A stretch of 64,000 bases of DNA from Trichobilharzia regenti (taxonomy: Eukaryota > Platyhelminthes > Trematoda > Strigeidida > Schistosomatidae). Made by a program: the position numbers and the translations under genes. The stretch spans positions 19,575,452-19,639,451 of the forward strand of contig OX235267.1 of assembly GCA_944472135.2 (NCBI GenBank), given 5' to 3'. The notes beneath the pieces were generated by a model. That model saw only the letters and a list, made by a program, of their open reading frames with translations, did not search any database and was not told where the DNA came from. Below, piece after piece: positions 34,601 to 46,100 of the stretch. The first letter of the stretch is position 1; every line of letters starts with the position of its first letter.

Positions 34601-37291
34601 CCCTTGTACGAGATAGTGGTCTGAGCCAACGTCTGCTCCTCTTCTTGCTTTTGTGCCCAGTAGGCTGCGCCTCCACTTCATTGAGATTGAGATGAAGTCA
34701 ATTTGGTTTTTGGTTTGCCCGTCTGGTGACACCCATGTAGCCTTGTAGATATCTTTGTGTTTGTATACGCTGCCAACAATCACTAGTTTGTTGAAGGCGC
34801 AGAAGTCGGCGAAGAGTTCTCCATTTTCATTCATTTCTCAGAGAGCTTCTCTACCCATGATGAGTTCCCTTCCTGTGTTGTCTGATCCCAGTTTGGCGTT
34901 CACGTCTCCCATTAGTATTTTAATGTCACCAGCTGGCGTATTGTCCATTGTTGCCTGTAGTTGTCTGTAGAATTCTTCTTTCTTTTTGAGGTCCTCGTTG
35001 TTTTTGGGTGCATAGCATTGTATAATTGACACTTTCCTTCCTTTGGAGTTGAATCTGGCGGTGATTATCCTGGGCGAGATTGTCTCCAACTGTATCAGGG
35101 CATTTGTTACCGTTGGTGAAATCATGATAGCCACGCCCTCGGTGTGCGTGTGGTTATCTTCTGGGTGACCGGAGTAGATCACTGACTCACCCGTTGACAA
35201 TTTGGTGAGTCCATTTCCGTTCCATCTACTTTCACATATTCCCAGTACTTGGATTCCGTATCTTTTCATTTCGTTTGCGATCTGGGTAGCTTTGTCAATC
35301 TCGTACGTAGTTCCAACGTTCCATGTCTCCACACAGACGTTTTCTTTTGGTGCAAAGAGATTCATCGTGCTGAAGTTTCTGTAGCAACTTTGTTTACAGG
35401 GTGGGGTTGCTAGCCTCACGCCTGAGAAAGGGATTGTTACATTAAGATATAGTTTAGAGAGAAGAGACCTTGTGGGTTGCTCCCCTTAAAACCGGAAAAC
35501 AAGGAATAAAACAATCAGAACAACACCAGCGAAAAGAAAATAGTTCACAGCAAAAAGGGCAACAAGCGACAACAACAATACAATAATATACAATACAGTT
35601 AAGCACAGTTAACTAAAATGATACCAAAACCATAGACTTACTGACTTGGGCCAACTTGAACATATAAATCCAACAATGTAAACAATTACAGGTATGAATT
35701 AGTGTTAGAAAGTCACAAAATGTCAAACGGTTAGTTATAGGTATTAGTCATTAAATGCGCCTAAATCTGCAAAGACTTTTCCGTTTTTGTTCATTTCATC
35801 GAGTGTCAATCTCTACCTGTGATGGGTTCTCTTTTTGTAATTTCTACCCCCAGTTGGGGCTGACACTTGTATCACTTATTATAATTTTGAAATCACCACT
35901 TGGAGCCTTGTCTATAACTGTTTGCAGGTGTCTGTACGAGTTCTCTGCCTTCTTCACTGTGTGCGATGTTTGGTGTGTAATTTTCATTTCAAGTTGGATG
36001 TTTTTGTCAATATCCTGGAAGAAATTATTTTCTGCTGAGTAGGAACCTTTGTTGCATCATGATAGTCACACTGCCAGTTTGCTTGTTGTTATCGTTTGGG
36101 TGACTGGACTAGGTTGTCAACTCTCCTGTTATCGATTTGGAGAGTCTACTTCTATTCCAAATGTTCTCAAAGATTAAATGAGCTTCTGTACCAGACTTTT
36201 TCAAATCTTTTGGAATGAGGATCCCTCCTAGCCTCTAACACGAGAGGGACATTACGAGAATGTGCTTGTTTTCGCTTTAATGGGAAGAAGACATCGGTCG
36301 ACTTGCTTCGTGAAGGCTTTCACCCTCTGGTGTCATTTTTCCTTCTCGATTCGAGGGAGGCATAAGTTTTTTTTCTGTGCTTTAAAGTTTCAGTGGCAAT
36401 GATGTTGTTTTTACGAGGTGAGGGTGCTAACCCAACACCTAACTCCCCTTCTCTGGACTCAGGAATGGTTGAGAAACTAGGCAAGTTTATTCCTACATTT
36501 GCGTTCGTATGTTATCTAGGTTATAATATCTGGGGCGCCGTCTCATCGGAATAACCTGCTCACCTTGAAATAATTTGATTTTTAGTTCATAAAGCTTTTC
36601 TAATTAATTTTTGTACGAGACATCTCAAATTAATGTAACTCAGTGTTCATAAATGCGTTGTAAGATTGGCCAGTCTTGTCGTACAATTTAATGTTGTAAA
36701 TAATGTCTGACTTTTTATCCTTAAGAATTGGAGTAATGTAATTGATGATAAACCATTTCACGACAACTTTCAACCTGTCTGATCATATAAAAGATAGAGA
36801 CTATGTATTACTACTGTGAAGGTTAAACTACAGACTAAAATACTCCCTAGTTTCCACCCATTACTTAATTTGCCTGCCTGTTATAATTAGTGCATTCGAT
36901 TGTAAGTCAGTCATACGCATTATGGATACAATTTCTATTTTGATAATCATATGATATGATTATGAGCAAACAAGATTGTGTTCGGAACGTCACCAGTAAA
37001 TATTACTGTATAACACTGTGAAACATTCTCAAAATAATTTTTTTATCCATAAATGAATTATACTCGATCACATTGCTCAGCTTCTATCCCTGTATCAATA
37101 AGTCGTGGGCAACTGGTTTATCCTACTGCATCTTTCAGTGCGTACTTGATTGTATTTTATCTTTTATTAAGACTGTGCACGATTGGATAATAATAATGTC
37201 AAATATTTTTGACTTCATGTATACACTATGGTGTACCTATTATTTTTGTAGGGATGCTGTAAAACGGCTGTGTTCTTCGTGTATTGGATGA
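28616..37291 (+). CDS. SFT2D: SFT2 domain-containing protein (SFT2D1/2-like), seven exons
   Basis: Exons 28616-28678, 28710-28796, 28832-28917, 28962-29043, 29082-29117, 29155-29240 and 37252-37291 join in frame through GT-AG introns of 31, 35, 44, 38, 37 and 8,011 bp into a 159 aa protein, the length of human SFT2D1. Landmarks: MDKLKKLFSREPDDEQGILT, FSLSWTTRIKAFAICFVIG, LFLWFPGAGITLFALFYTLG, STIFLMGPVNQLKRMF, TWYSLSYIPYAR and a final DAVKRLCSS. The family are four-helix Golgi/endosome membrane proteins acting in retrograde vesicle fusion (yeast Sft2). The exon order with five tiny introns then one huge intron is schistosome-like. No coding defect is seen. Confidence 0.93.
29241..29955 (+). 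other. Start of SFT2 intron 6, with TA microsatellite
   Basis: Intronic. (TA)n at about 29312-29332. An open stretch at 29477-29752 has no recognisable domain. Confidence 0.6.
29960..30220 (-). pseudogene. Decayed RTE LINE C-terminal fragment (antisense in intron)
   Basis: Plus-strand phrases such as TCCATCTCCATTTTCTCCTAC and CATTCTGGTCCCACTCGAGC are diverged relatives of the antisense RTE 3' region at 32.4-32.7 kb (TCCATCTCCATTTCTTCCTG; GGTTCCACTCGAGG). Very degraded. Confidence 0.5.
30221..31560 (+). other. SFT2 intron 6, unassigned
   Basis: One + ORF (30243-30551; internal ATG at about 30281) has even composition and ends at a possible donor (CTACGT/GTAAGC). It could be an alternative exon or old coding sequence; nothing identifies it. 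Confidence 0.35.
31690..32380 (-). pseudogene. RTE LINE fragment, linker and early RT only
   Basis: Minus-strand pieces: KLTPEVTKTTTKHQNSDETR and IREGNMIRRDPPQAL (linker before RT), then INFIDFVKAFDVDHEAIW and YGVQQTYISFIQLL (RT boxes 2-3). It ends inside RT at about 31690. A separate, more decayed copy than the LINE at 32.4-35.4 kb. Confidence 0.7.
32390..35430 (-). pseudogene. Near-complete RTE-clade LINE, antisense in SFT2 intron 6
   Basis: Minus-strand order: APE endonuclease (VETWNVGTTYEID, GICESRWNGNG, CYAPKNN, MGDVNAKLG at 35419-34838; QIDFISIS and GSDHYLVQ after it), a linker (to 33902), then RT (GVKKGCLLSPMIFL, the LDFADDICLIPHK box, KTEVMKIPG) and the C-terminus (KSVLLYGSETW, ending 32391). 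Inactive: an in-frame TGA at about 34835 splits the endonuclease, and frame changes occur near 33900, 33600, 33460 and 32850. The 3' end matches the fragment at 50.6 kb. Being antisense in the intron, it does not offer its own poly(A) signal to the gene. Confidence 0.85.
35755..36480 (-). pseudogene. RTE LINE 5' fragment (endonuclease), heavily decayed
   Basis: Plus-strand wording parallels the antisense endonuclease at 34.8-35.4 kb (TTTGCAGGTGTCTGTACGAG; CATCATGATAGTCACACTGC; GTTATCGTTTGGGTGACTGG). The far end (36385-36440) matches the element's 5' region with its GGGTTAGCACCCTCACC block. No open frame survives. Confidence 0.6.
36952..37030 (+). repeat. Dispersed ~100 bp repeat, copy 1
   Basis: Contains ATATGATTATGA and CGTCACCAGTAAATATTACTG, shared with copies at 49.7 and 63.2 kb. 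It lies ~220 bp before the last SFT2 exon. Confidence 0.6.
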
Positions 37292-38110
37292 AGTCGCCTC
37301 TTCTGACGAAAGGAAGTGTTGTTGTGCTACGACAGCGATGTGCTCACCTTTTTTATTAATTCAAAGTGATTTATCTATCATTACTGTTTAAGTGTGATTA
37401 TTTTCTTACCTTAATTCAATTTCACTTTGTTTGTATATTGTCCCGATTATATGATCTTATTATTTTTCTTGTTTTGTTTTGTTGTATTCTGACTGACCTG
37501 ATGATTGTATTTGAAGTAATCTGTTATTTTGTAATATGTACAGAGTATAACAAAAAATCTAACTAATTTTACCATCCCTCTCCTTGTCTACTTGTCAATG
37601 CATGAATTCAACAGATTACGTTTATATTCACTATGCCTACAGTGTTCTTCAAAACACTTCAACCAGAAAATTGACTTATTAGGTGAACAAGTGCCGATTT
37701 CTCACCAAAACGATTTATTTTTCTTGAAAATAATTAGAATGACATAGTGTGTATGTGGTAATAACACATGATATTAAATGCTTGGTAAATTTCCGTTGTT
37801 GTGGATTTTTTTATGGTTAATATTCGAAGACTAAATTGTTTTCATTCTTTTTTATGTATTGTTTTAATGAGGTTTTAATTGGTTTTTATATATTTTATTT
37901 TAAATTATATACTCCTGAAGTTGGTAGATTCTGAAAATTATCCTATGTGTTTGTTCTTCTTGAAAACTAACTCGAGGCTATTGGAGTGTTTAGTTATCTA
38001 ACTGCACATTATGTGTGATTCGATTATATCTGTAGTAATGGAAGCTGTGACATTTAGTTGACAAGTTTAAGACTAAGTTATTTGATAAAGCAAAACGATA
38101 CTGTATTCTT
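37292..38110 (+). other. SFT2 3' UTR and flank
   Basis: T-rich sequence after the stop codon. No canonical AATAAA is seen in the first ~250 bases, so the poly(A) site cannot be placed. Confidence 0.4.
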
Positions 38111-38116
38111 TATTTG

Positions 38117-40240
38117 CTAATTATGTTTACAGCATACTTCACTGTTCATAATATTGTCAAGGCGCTCAAATGACTGACTGATTTCAACATAGAACTTTGC
38201 ACAGATGTGCAGCGGTTCGAGTTGCCACTCTCCATGTAGCACACAAAGCAAGAGAAGAGAGTAAAGGGAAATCCAAAAGAGAGATAATAAACGCGTAAGT
38301 AAGGAAAAAAGAATAGTAATATGGAAAAACAATAGTTTCATTGGATATGACAAATCACAAAGAGTGAATGTACTTGCGCCAATGAGAACTATTTTCAGCC
38401 AAATCACCAGTTGTTCCCAGCAATTGGTTCTTACCATCCTACCGACTGCAATCAAGAAGCTTACACATCCCTACGTGGCTTAAATGAATTCTTATAGATT
38501 TCATTGACTAATAAAGCCGTGTTTTTGGTTTAATCATCACTGGCTCTTTTCCAACCTGATCCATCCTGTGTCATCTACCATGACCCGTCGAGAAAGGCAA
38601 TCGACAGCTAGGTATGCATGTATAGAACATGTCCTAACCATCTCAATCGATGTAACCTAAGAGGGTCGTCGATTGATTTTCCCTCCTTACCTTGCCCTCG
38701 ACTGAAGCCTAACCTCAGTACTGCTCACATTATTATGCTACTTACGCGGGTAAAGAGAGCAAGTACCTATGATCAAAAGCAGCTAGCTGTCATGGCTTTC
38801 AATGTCTTTTATTTTTAATGGCCATGTCTCACAGCCAGTCATAAAGGAGGACAGAGTGAAGTGCTGAACAGTGTACACCGTCTGATCGGTAGCCGGATAT
38901 CACGTTTACGCCAGGATTGGCGTGAGCTGGCAAATACCGAACGAGCCTTCTGTATCCTTGCTGAGATTTCATCATCGATCTGCCCGCTGGCGTTGGCTGA
39001 TACAACTTTCCAAATAAGTGAAGTGGTCAGCACGCTCCACCACTTCACTCCCTATCTTCAGGCTAGGAGTCCATGTGGTGCAGTCCTGTAGCATCATCTT
39101 ACATTTGGTTGGGTGAATCACATATCAAACATTCAAAGATTGCTGCTCGACGAGTTCAGAAGACTTCGTTTTGTCAGCGCCTTCACCCAGGAAGGTTATA
39201 TTATCCTCATATCCTGAGTCAACAAGATTGTTCCACACGAGAAAGTCAATCTCTGAGTCACTGAAGTCAGTTAGGATTGATTCCATTGGCAGATACATTT
39301 ATGATGAAATTAAACAGAAATAGGGACAGTGGGGACACCCCTGACGGGCACCAGCGGTTGTCACCACTTCAGATGACAACTCTGCGTGAGGTCTTATCTG
39401 GCTGTATGAATTCGAGTAGAGTGTCTTGATCAATGCAATTTATTTTCTCGGCACTCCCTTCACAGCCAAATATCGCCACAGTAACACTTGGTCGACGGAA
39501 CGGAATGCCACCTTCAGACCAGAAACATGGCAATTGGTCACAGGATTTCATCATGAGATGACATCAGTTAGAGAACCATTGTAAAACCTGGGAGTACTGG
39601 ACAGCTGTTTAGTCGTAGTTTGGAAGTCTTCTGGTTACAAGGCGGGCCTTAGACCATTAAGCCACTGGGACCCTATGCAATGACCTTGAATTCCAACTTC
39701 TGCCAATTTACGACATAGCGCGACCACTAGCCAATGTCTTCAGTGAGTATTTGTCCCCATGCCCGACCTCCTGTGCTCAACTGGTCACGACTTCTCACTA
39801 GAATCCCCACAGTTAACTACCTACTTTAATAGGGCCCGGTGGGTACATACTGATTTAGAGTCCCAAACTAGGACAAAACAGCTGTCCACTACTCGCAGGT
39901 TTTCCAATGGTTCTCTAACCTTTGTCAGCTCATGATGAAATCCTGTAACCAATCAGTCAAATCACTACAAGCCAGTACTCGAAACATCGCAATTTTCGGA
40001 CGCCGGTAAGTATGCTTATGTTCCAGAATTTGTCGAAGGTTGAAGATATGATCAATACGCCTTCGTCCTGATCTAAAGCTCTCCTGCTTCTCGTGTTTGT
40101 TCCTCCCTTGTATTACCTAATCTACGGATGATTATTGAACCCCGAACTTCAATCCCCCAGTGGCCTTCATGGGAGGCTTGTATTCCTTCTTGTGTACTGG
40201 GATAAGTGTTTTATTGATGGTTCATTGACAGAATTCTCAC
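38117..40240 (-). pseudogene. RTE (SR2-like) LINE, 5'-truncated, split by SINEs
   Basis: The antisense copy reads back from the 3' UTR (GAACTTTGCACAGATGTGC, shared with 46.4 and 54.0 kb) through the C-terminus to RT boxes: MKWWSVLTTSLIWKVVSANA at 39048, then DTLLEFIQPDKTS, and the equivalent of FRPGRGCIDHIFTLRQ near 40040. The SINE block at 39536-39980 interrupts it, after which the LINE resumes at TCGGACGCCGGTAAG. Many stops and frameshifts. Confidence 0.8.
39536..39980. repeat. Inverted pair of hammerhead-type SINE copies inside the LINE
   Basis: Left: minus-strand copy at 39536-39675 (GCCACTGGGACCC head, GTTACAAGGCGG anticodon region). Right: plus-strand copy from about 39836 (AGTCCCAAACTAGGACAAAA) lacking most of its tRNA head. 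The block is flanked by GAAACATGGCAATT (39522-39535) and GAAACATCGCAATT (39981-39994), a 14 bp target duplication with one change. Both hammerhead cores are destroyed. Confidence 0.7.
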
Positions 40241-41529
40241 TAGTTACTTGGGAGGTCTGGATTAGTTTCCCATCAATACACATAAATTTCGCCTAGTTTT
40301 TTAGATGGTAACAAGGTCGGAAAAGAGCGAAGGCCAGCTACCGCACCCCTTAAAAGCACCACGGTTGATGAAACTTGAATTCTTATTTTCAACCTAAAAT
40401 GGAAGGAATTCTCTGTATGAACCATCAGTTAAATGTGTTTACATATCCAAATGAGTGGTAGTTTTCGCATTGTTTTAAATATCAGATCTTTATCTACATA
40501 TCCTGGAGATCGACAAAAGCCAACCCTAGGATATCAATTGTTATTTATCATTAAACGTTGGTTCTTGTGGTTCAATTTAATGGATTGAATGAACTGATCG
40601 CCAGTGACCCTCTTGTATATCTAGAACGCCTGATTTTATGTTGCTCATGGTTTTGCCTTAAACAGAGTAGATGTATGTTGGCTAGAGGGATGCACTTTAC
40701 AAAATAGTTTGGACTTCACTTTGGTTTGTGTTCTGTAAATTGATTACAATGCAAAGGGAAAAGAAATATTTTCCCCTTGTATTTGTGAATATACGACTAG
40801 AATAACTATTGTTGCATAAAAACCACGAACATTTCAACGTACAACAATCAATAAACTACTGTATCAAGTATAAACATCGTTTTATTGCAGTCTTTTATAC
40901 TGTTATATACTTGTTATTTAGTGAAGGTAGTATGAAGGCATCTTCATCAACAAATGTTTCAATTATTGGTTCTTTCGTCACACTGATAACTTCATAAGAT
41001 ACACATGGAACATGTTGTTTTCTGCTCTGATAAGCTCTAACATTTTAACGCTTTTTGAAGTAATTTATGTCTTTGCCAGAAGTAAATAATTTCAGTCTGT
41101 CCAACGGTCACATTATTTGTTTATTAAAATTAAAAAGTACCAGTGCTGTAAATAAAAAAAGACTATTTATCTTTAGGGTATTATGATGTCCGAATATATT
41201 ATTTTCATATTTAAGCAGATTTTTTTTTTTACTATTCAGTTTACTGTATATTTGCGATATTCATTTTGTAAAACTACTATTTAATACATAGGGAAATGTA
41301 AAAATGACTCTTCTGAAATGATGCCTCTATTGGGAGGTACAAATGTGGAAATCACTAAGTGAAATCTACTGTTGACATTGTCTTCGTCAATAATTGTTAG
41401 TTCACATCAATGGTGTAGCAAATAACATGAACTTCGTTAAGATTTTAGGAACGCAATAGTGCTTTTGAAGCAAATAACTCGAGTTTGAAATGATCAAGTT
41501 TGTATGGATAGCGAAATGTTGGTTTTATT
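40241..41529. other. No recognisable gene
   Basis: AT-rich, stop-dense; T9 run at about 41221. Confidence 0.5.
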
Positions 41530-41735
41530 TATTTTATTTTTTTTTAATTTTTGATTACAGCTTGAATACACACTGTATTTTTGGTACAAGTATGGAATTT
41601 TCAGCGTGGATATCGGTAGCCCAAATTTCGCAGGCCGACCATAGATATCAGGTGTGCGTCGGCGTGGGCTCGAACCCCGGACCATATGCATGGTCGGCGA
41701 GAGTCCTAACCACTGTGCCACCGACGCACAGTTAA
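41530..41735 (-). repeat. SINE family A, copy 2
   Basis: Minus strand. T-rich tail at 41540-41552, body CTGATATCTATGGTCGGCC and head GTGCGTCGGTGGCACAGTGG (read on minus), ending at about 41732. It lies 20 bp left of the Gypsy target site. Confidence 0.85.
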
Positions 41736-41755
41736 GAACACGTAAAGCGACACAC

Positions 41756-42320
41756 TGTTAGGTACTCGTCGCTAAATTGTTATGTACTAGTTTTCCCCGT
41801 ACATGGAGTTATGGACTGGTCGAGAAACTAATAGTCCTGACGCGAGAAGGCGGAAATCAGAAGACCACTAGGTTTGCGATGATATTTCTATTGTCCAAAC
41901 ACAAGGAGACGAAAATAAATGGTCTCACACCAAAGTGGTAAGTAAGTCAAGTAAAGTAAGGTCACACAAATTGTGAGAAACGAAATATATATGAATGTTC
42001 CAGACAAAGCGTGTGAACAAATCATTAGACAGTCTTAACATGAATGGCTAATTATAATGAAGTATCGATCCATATAAACATAGCGAAATATAACAGACAT
42101 GTCAACAACCAACATATATGGATATCTGTCACCAAGCAACGGACTGTCAACAAACACTCATATTATATTATATATAATATGAGGAGAATATACGTTGTTA
42201 AAGGAGACAAGTTCATACAAGTGAAATGGTCACAGACTAAGCGAGCAAACAGAAAGATAGACCAACATACACACACACATATATAAATATATATATATAT
42301 ATATATGCGGATACATATCA
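41756..42320 (-). repeat. Gypsy 3' LTR
   Basis: 565 bp. Near identical to the other LTR outside the SINE (shared TGGACTGGTCGAGAAACTAA and more), so insertion is fairly recent. Contains an AT microsatellite near its outer U3 end. Confidence 0.9.
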
Positions 42321-42568
42321 CCTCCCCTTTTGAGAAGATGGATGATTAGTAGGATGTTTATCTGGGGGTTTATCTGGAACCTTTGAGCTTGTTGTTGACG
42401 TCTGTCATTTCGTCTGCCTGTTGGGTTTGCGGCTTCGGCTTCGTCCGGAATTGTCTGACATTTTATGCTTCTTGACTGCATTGCATAGAGAATTTAGTGG
42501 GACATCAGCCAGATGCAAACGATCGAACCAATCAAGTCCCAAAAGATTTAAATCACTCTTGGTGACGT
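42321..42568 (-). pseudogene. Gypsy protease C-terminus and 3' internal remnant
   Basis: Minus reading from the LINE junction: CYVTKSDLNLLGLDWFDRLH, then ADVPLNSLCNAV, the usual end of a Gypsy protease, continuing the frame on the other side of the LINE. Straight after come KKHKMSDNSGRSRSRKPNRQ and a stop, then the purine tract. RT, RNase H and integrase are missing between these parts. Confidence 0.75.
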
Positions 42569-42578
42569 AACAAATTCC
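42569..42578. repeat. Target-site duplication of the RTE LINE (left)
   Basis: AACAAATTCC here is repeated exactly at 46741-46750. Removing the LINE and one copy rejoins the protease frame (..FTGIC / YVTKSD..). Confidence 0.92.
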
Positions 42579-43170
42579 CCCCCGGCCGATAACTGCTACC
42601 TTGTCGTGGTGGTCGGGCTTGAATACCGCAATGACCCAACAAGCTGAACTGACTGGGACCCTGTCTCCACAGGTCCTACCATGTCAGGAAGGTTTTCTGG
42701 ATAGCGGTTAAACTAAAAGCAGTTACCATGGGGTACATGGGCTCCAGTTTCCAATCGGATCAAATGGCGTATGAACCCACATGGGTCACCGGCAACCATG
42801 GGAATGCAGCTCCTGACGCTGCTCCGCTGCCTTGCGGATTAGACTCCAAGTCAAAGGCTCGGGGGTGGTCCCTTAATAAAGCCACCTGCTTCGGTCTGGG
42901 CGCCCGGGCAGTATCTCAGCCCGCACACAATGAATGAATTAAAGCAACGAACTCCCATTGAAACTCAACGCGCGCTAAAAAAAATGATTCCAAGCAATAT
43001 TGATCCCTCAGGGAACTTATTTCCTTCTTACCCTACTTTTATTTTTATACATAGTTTCCTGTATTGTACCTTTTCTAACCTTGGCTTCTTAACCTTCGAC
43101 AGCCTTTCGCCTTTGTCGAGATTCCCAGCCTATCCGTGTCGTTTCGAGATGTTAGTGAGTAGTCCTCAAA

Positions 43171-46100
43171 ATGGTTGTTCCCAATGTGACATCTAACACG
43201 GATATCCTGAAACCGCGTGCTGCGTTCAAGCTGGCTACCTACAATGTTCGGACGCTGATGCAAATCGGACAACAGGCAGGGTTGGCAAGAACTTTGGAAA
43301 GCCTCGCTATCGATGTCTGCTGCATTTCGGAGACCCGCATTCAAGATCCCAGTGAAGTGCTTCGACTATCCTCTCCATCTGGAAGTTCTAGTAGTATGTA
43401 CCACCTGCGCTTATCCGGGGACCCTGTGGCGTCGGCATCCGGCGTAGCTGGTGTCGGTGTCGCACTGAGCGCTAGAGCCGAAGCTGCACTGCTCGACTGG
43501 ATTCCCATTAACAGTCGTTTATGTGCTGTGAGGCTGGAAGGTTATACGAAAGTAAAGAGTAGTAGGCCAGATAGGCGGTGTCTATTTGTTGTCTCTGCCT
43601 ATGCACCGACGGATTGCAGCCCGGATGCAATGAAGGATGAGTTTTACTACCAACTGAGCGATCTCTTGAAACAGGCGGGTCGGAGGGATATCGTAGTGCT
43701 GGCTGGGGACTTGAATGCACAGGTGGGGCGTCTAAGCTCAGAGGAGAATCGTCTAGGTGGTCAGTGGGGACTACATGGTCGCAGGTCAGATAATGGGGAC
43801 CGTCTTCTGCAGCTTTGCGCGGATCACAACCTATTTCTAGCTAGCACCAACTTCCGGCACAGCCATCGCCGTAGCGCTACCTGGCGTCCTCCCTCTGCGA
43901 AGCAAGCTTGGACTCAGATTGATCATATCGCGGTCAGTTTCCGGTGGCGGGGATGCATACAAGACTGTCGCTCCTTCTGGAGCACATGCCTGGACTCCGA
44001 TCATGCGTTAGTGTGTGCCAAGTTCGTCTTGCGATTTGGTGGGGTTCGTAAAAGCCGTCGTCTAAGCGTTGATGTGAGCAAACTAGTAGCACCTGCTACT
44101 TCTTTGAAATATCAGAATGAGTTAAAAACAATGCTTGCCAGCAACCCCCCAAGTAGTATAGATGAACATTGGCTTCATGTGCAAGGTGCCATGCAAAAGG
44201 CGAGTGTAGCCGCTTGCGGCTTGAAAGAATGCTCCGCTAACAACCACTGGGTTTCTGCGAGTTCCTTGCAACTCATGGATGAACGCCGGTCCATTCCGGC
44301 TGGCAGCGAATACAACAATCAGCGAAAGGCGCTCACGCGCAAGATTAGACAGTGTTTACGTAAGGACCGCGAAGCCTGGTGGTCAGAACGTGCGTGTGAG
44401 ATGGAGTCAGCTGCTGCATCTGGCAACAGTCGGAAGCTGTTCCAACTCATACGAGCCACCGGCAGCAAGAAACAAGGTGTCAGCGAGACGGTCTGTGAGG
44501 CAGATGGCACTCCAATTACCAGCCTGAAAAGACGCCTGGAACGCTGGGCAGAGCACTTCGGGAAGCAGTTCAGCTGGCCACCAGCTTCAGTGTCTACTAT
44601 CATTAGCCCGAGTGCTCCTTGGTCGGTTAGTACCGACCCACCCACCGAAGCGGAGGTCCGTAAGGAACTCCAAGTTCTGAAACGCCATAAGGCGCCCGGC
44701 CCAGACAAATTACCCCCGGCTCTTTTTAAAGATGGTGGCGAGACTCTCACAATGGCTCTAACTGGGTTGTTCAGGAAGGTGTGGGAGACAGAGAGTGTAC
44801 CATCAATGTGGAACGAAGCCATTATCGTCCCCATCTTTAAAAAGGGTCGACGTAATTCGTGTGACAATCATAGGGGTATCAGTCTGTTACCAGTCGCGTC
44901 TAAAATATTGGCTGCTGTCTTGCTTCGCAGACTGTGCAAAATACGTGAAGGATTGATTCGCGAAGAGCAGGCTGGGTTTCGTTCAGGTCGTGGATGCATT
45001 GATCATGTGTTCACCCTTCGTCAGTTGTTGGAACACCGCCACACGTATTGCAGGCCAACGATCGTTGTGTTTCTTGATATTAGGGCTGCCTTCGATTCGT
45101 TGGACAGAACTGTGCTCTGGAACTGTCTGTTAGAGAGAGGTGTACCTGAGAAATTTGTTAACATCCTGAAAGCCCTATACAGAAACACCTCAGGTAGAGT
45201 GAGGGCATACAACCAACTATCACCACTGTTCCCAACCAACAGTGGGGTTAGACAGGGTTGCCCAATCTCTCCATTTCTCTTTAACTTTGCCATCGATGAC
45301 ATTCTGGAGTCAGCTCTGAAGGATGTGCGTGAAGGTGGTGTAGATCTGCTACCTGGAGATAGACTTTTCGACCTCGAGTATGCAGACGATATCGTCTTAC
45401 TGTGCGATAGCATGCAGGCTGCCCAAATCGCACTTAATCAGTTGGCGATCAGTGTCTGTAAGTATGGTATGTGCTTTGCGCCGTCTAAGTGCAAAGTACT
45501 GTTACAAGATTGGCAGGAGCCTGTACCTGCACTCACTCTTGCGGGTGAACCGCTTGAAGTTGTTGATAAGTTTGTGTACCTGGGTAGTTGTGTGAGTGCT
45601 GGCGGAGGGGTGACGGATGAGATTTCCAACCGTATAATGAAGGCTAGGGTGGCATACATCAACTTGAGCCACCTCTGGCGCCGTCGCGACGTTAGCCTGG
45701 CTGTCAAAGGTCGGGTATACAATGCTTCGGTGCGAGCTGTCCTGCTCTACGCCTGTGAAACCTGGCCTCTCCGAGCTGAGGATGTGCGGCGACTCTGCGT
45801 GTTCGATCACCGCTGTCTCCGCAGGATTGCTTGCGTTCGATGGCATCATCGCGTGAGTAATTCTGAGGTTCGGCGGCGTGTGTTTGAACAAAGTGGAGAT
45901 CACTATTCATTGAATGTCGTCATCTGGAAACACCGGCTCCGGTGGCTTGGACATGTGCTCCGAATGTCACCCCAGAGGCTTCCGTACAGGTCTCTGTTCG
46001 CTAGCCCTGGGACGGGATGGAAAAGGCGGAGAGGTGGTCAGTCCATGACGTGGCGTCGTGGGATGAAGGATTTTTGTGCTAGATTAGCATCGGTTGGTGT

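Noticed and set aside
42579..42640. HDV-like ribozyme at the RTE 5' end
   Set aside because: Some RTE elements start with one, but I could not pair P1 (GGCCGA with TCGGGC has a mismatch) or find the full nested fold by eye. A covariance search would decide.
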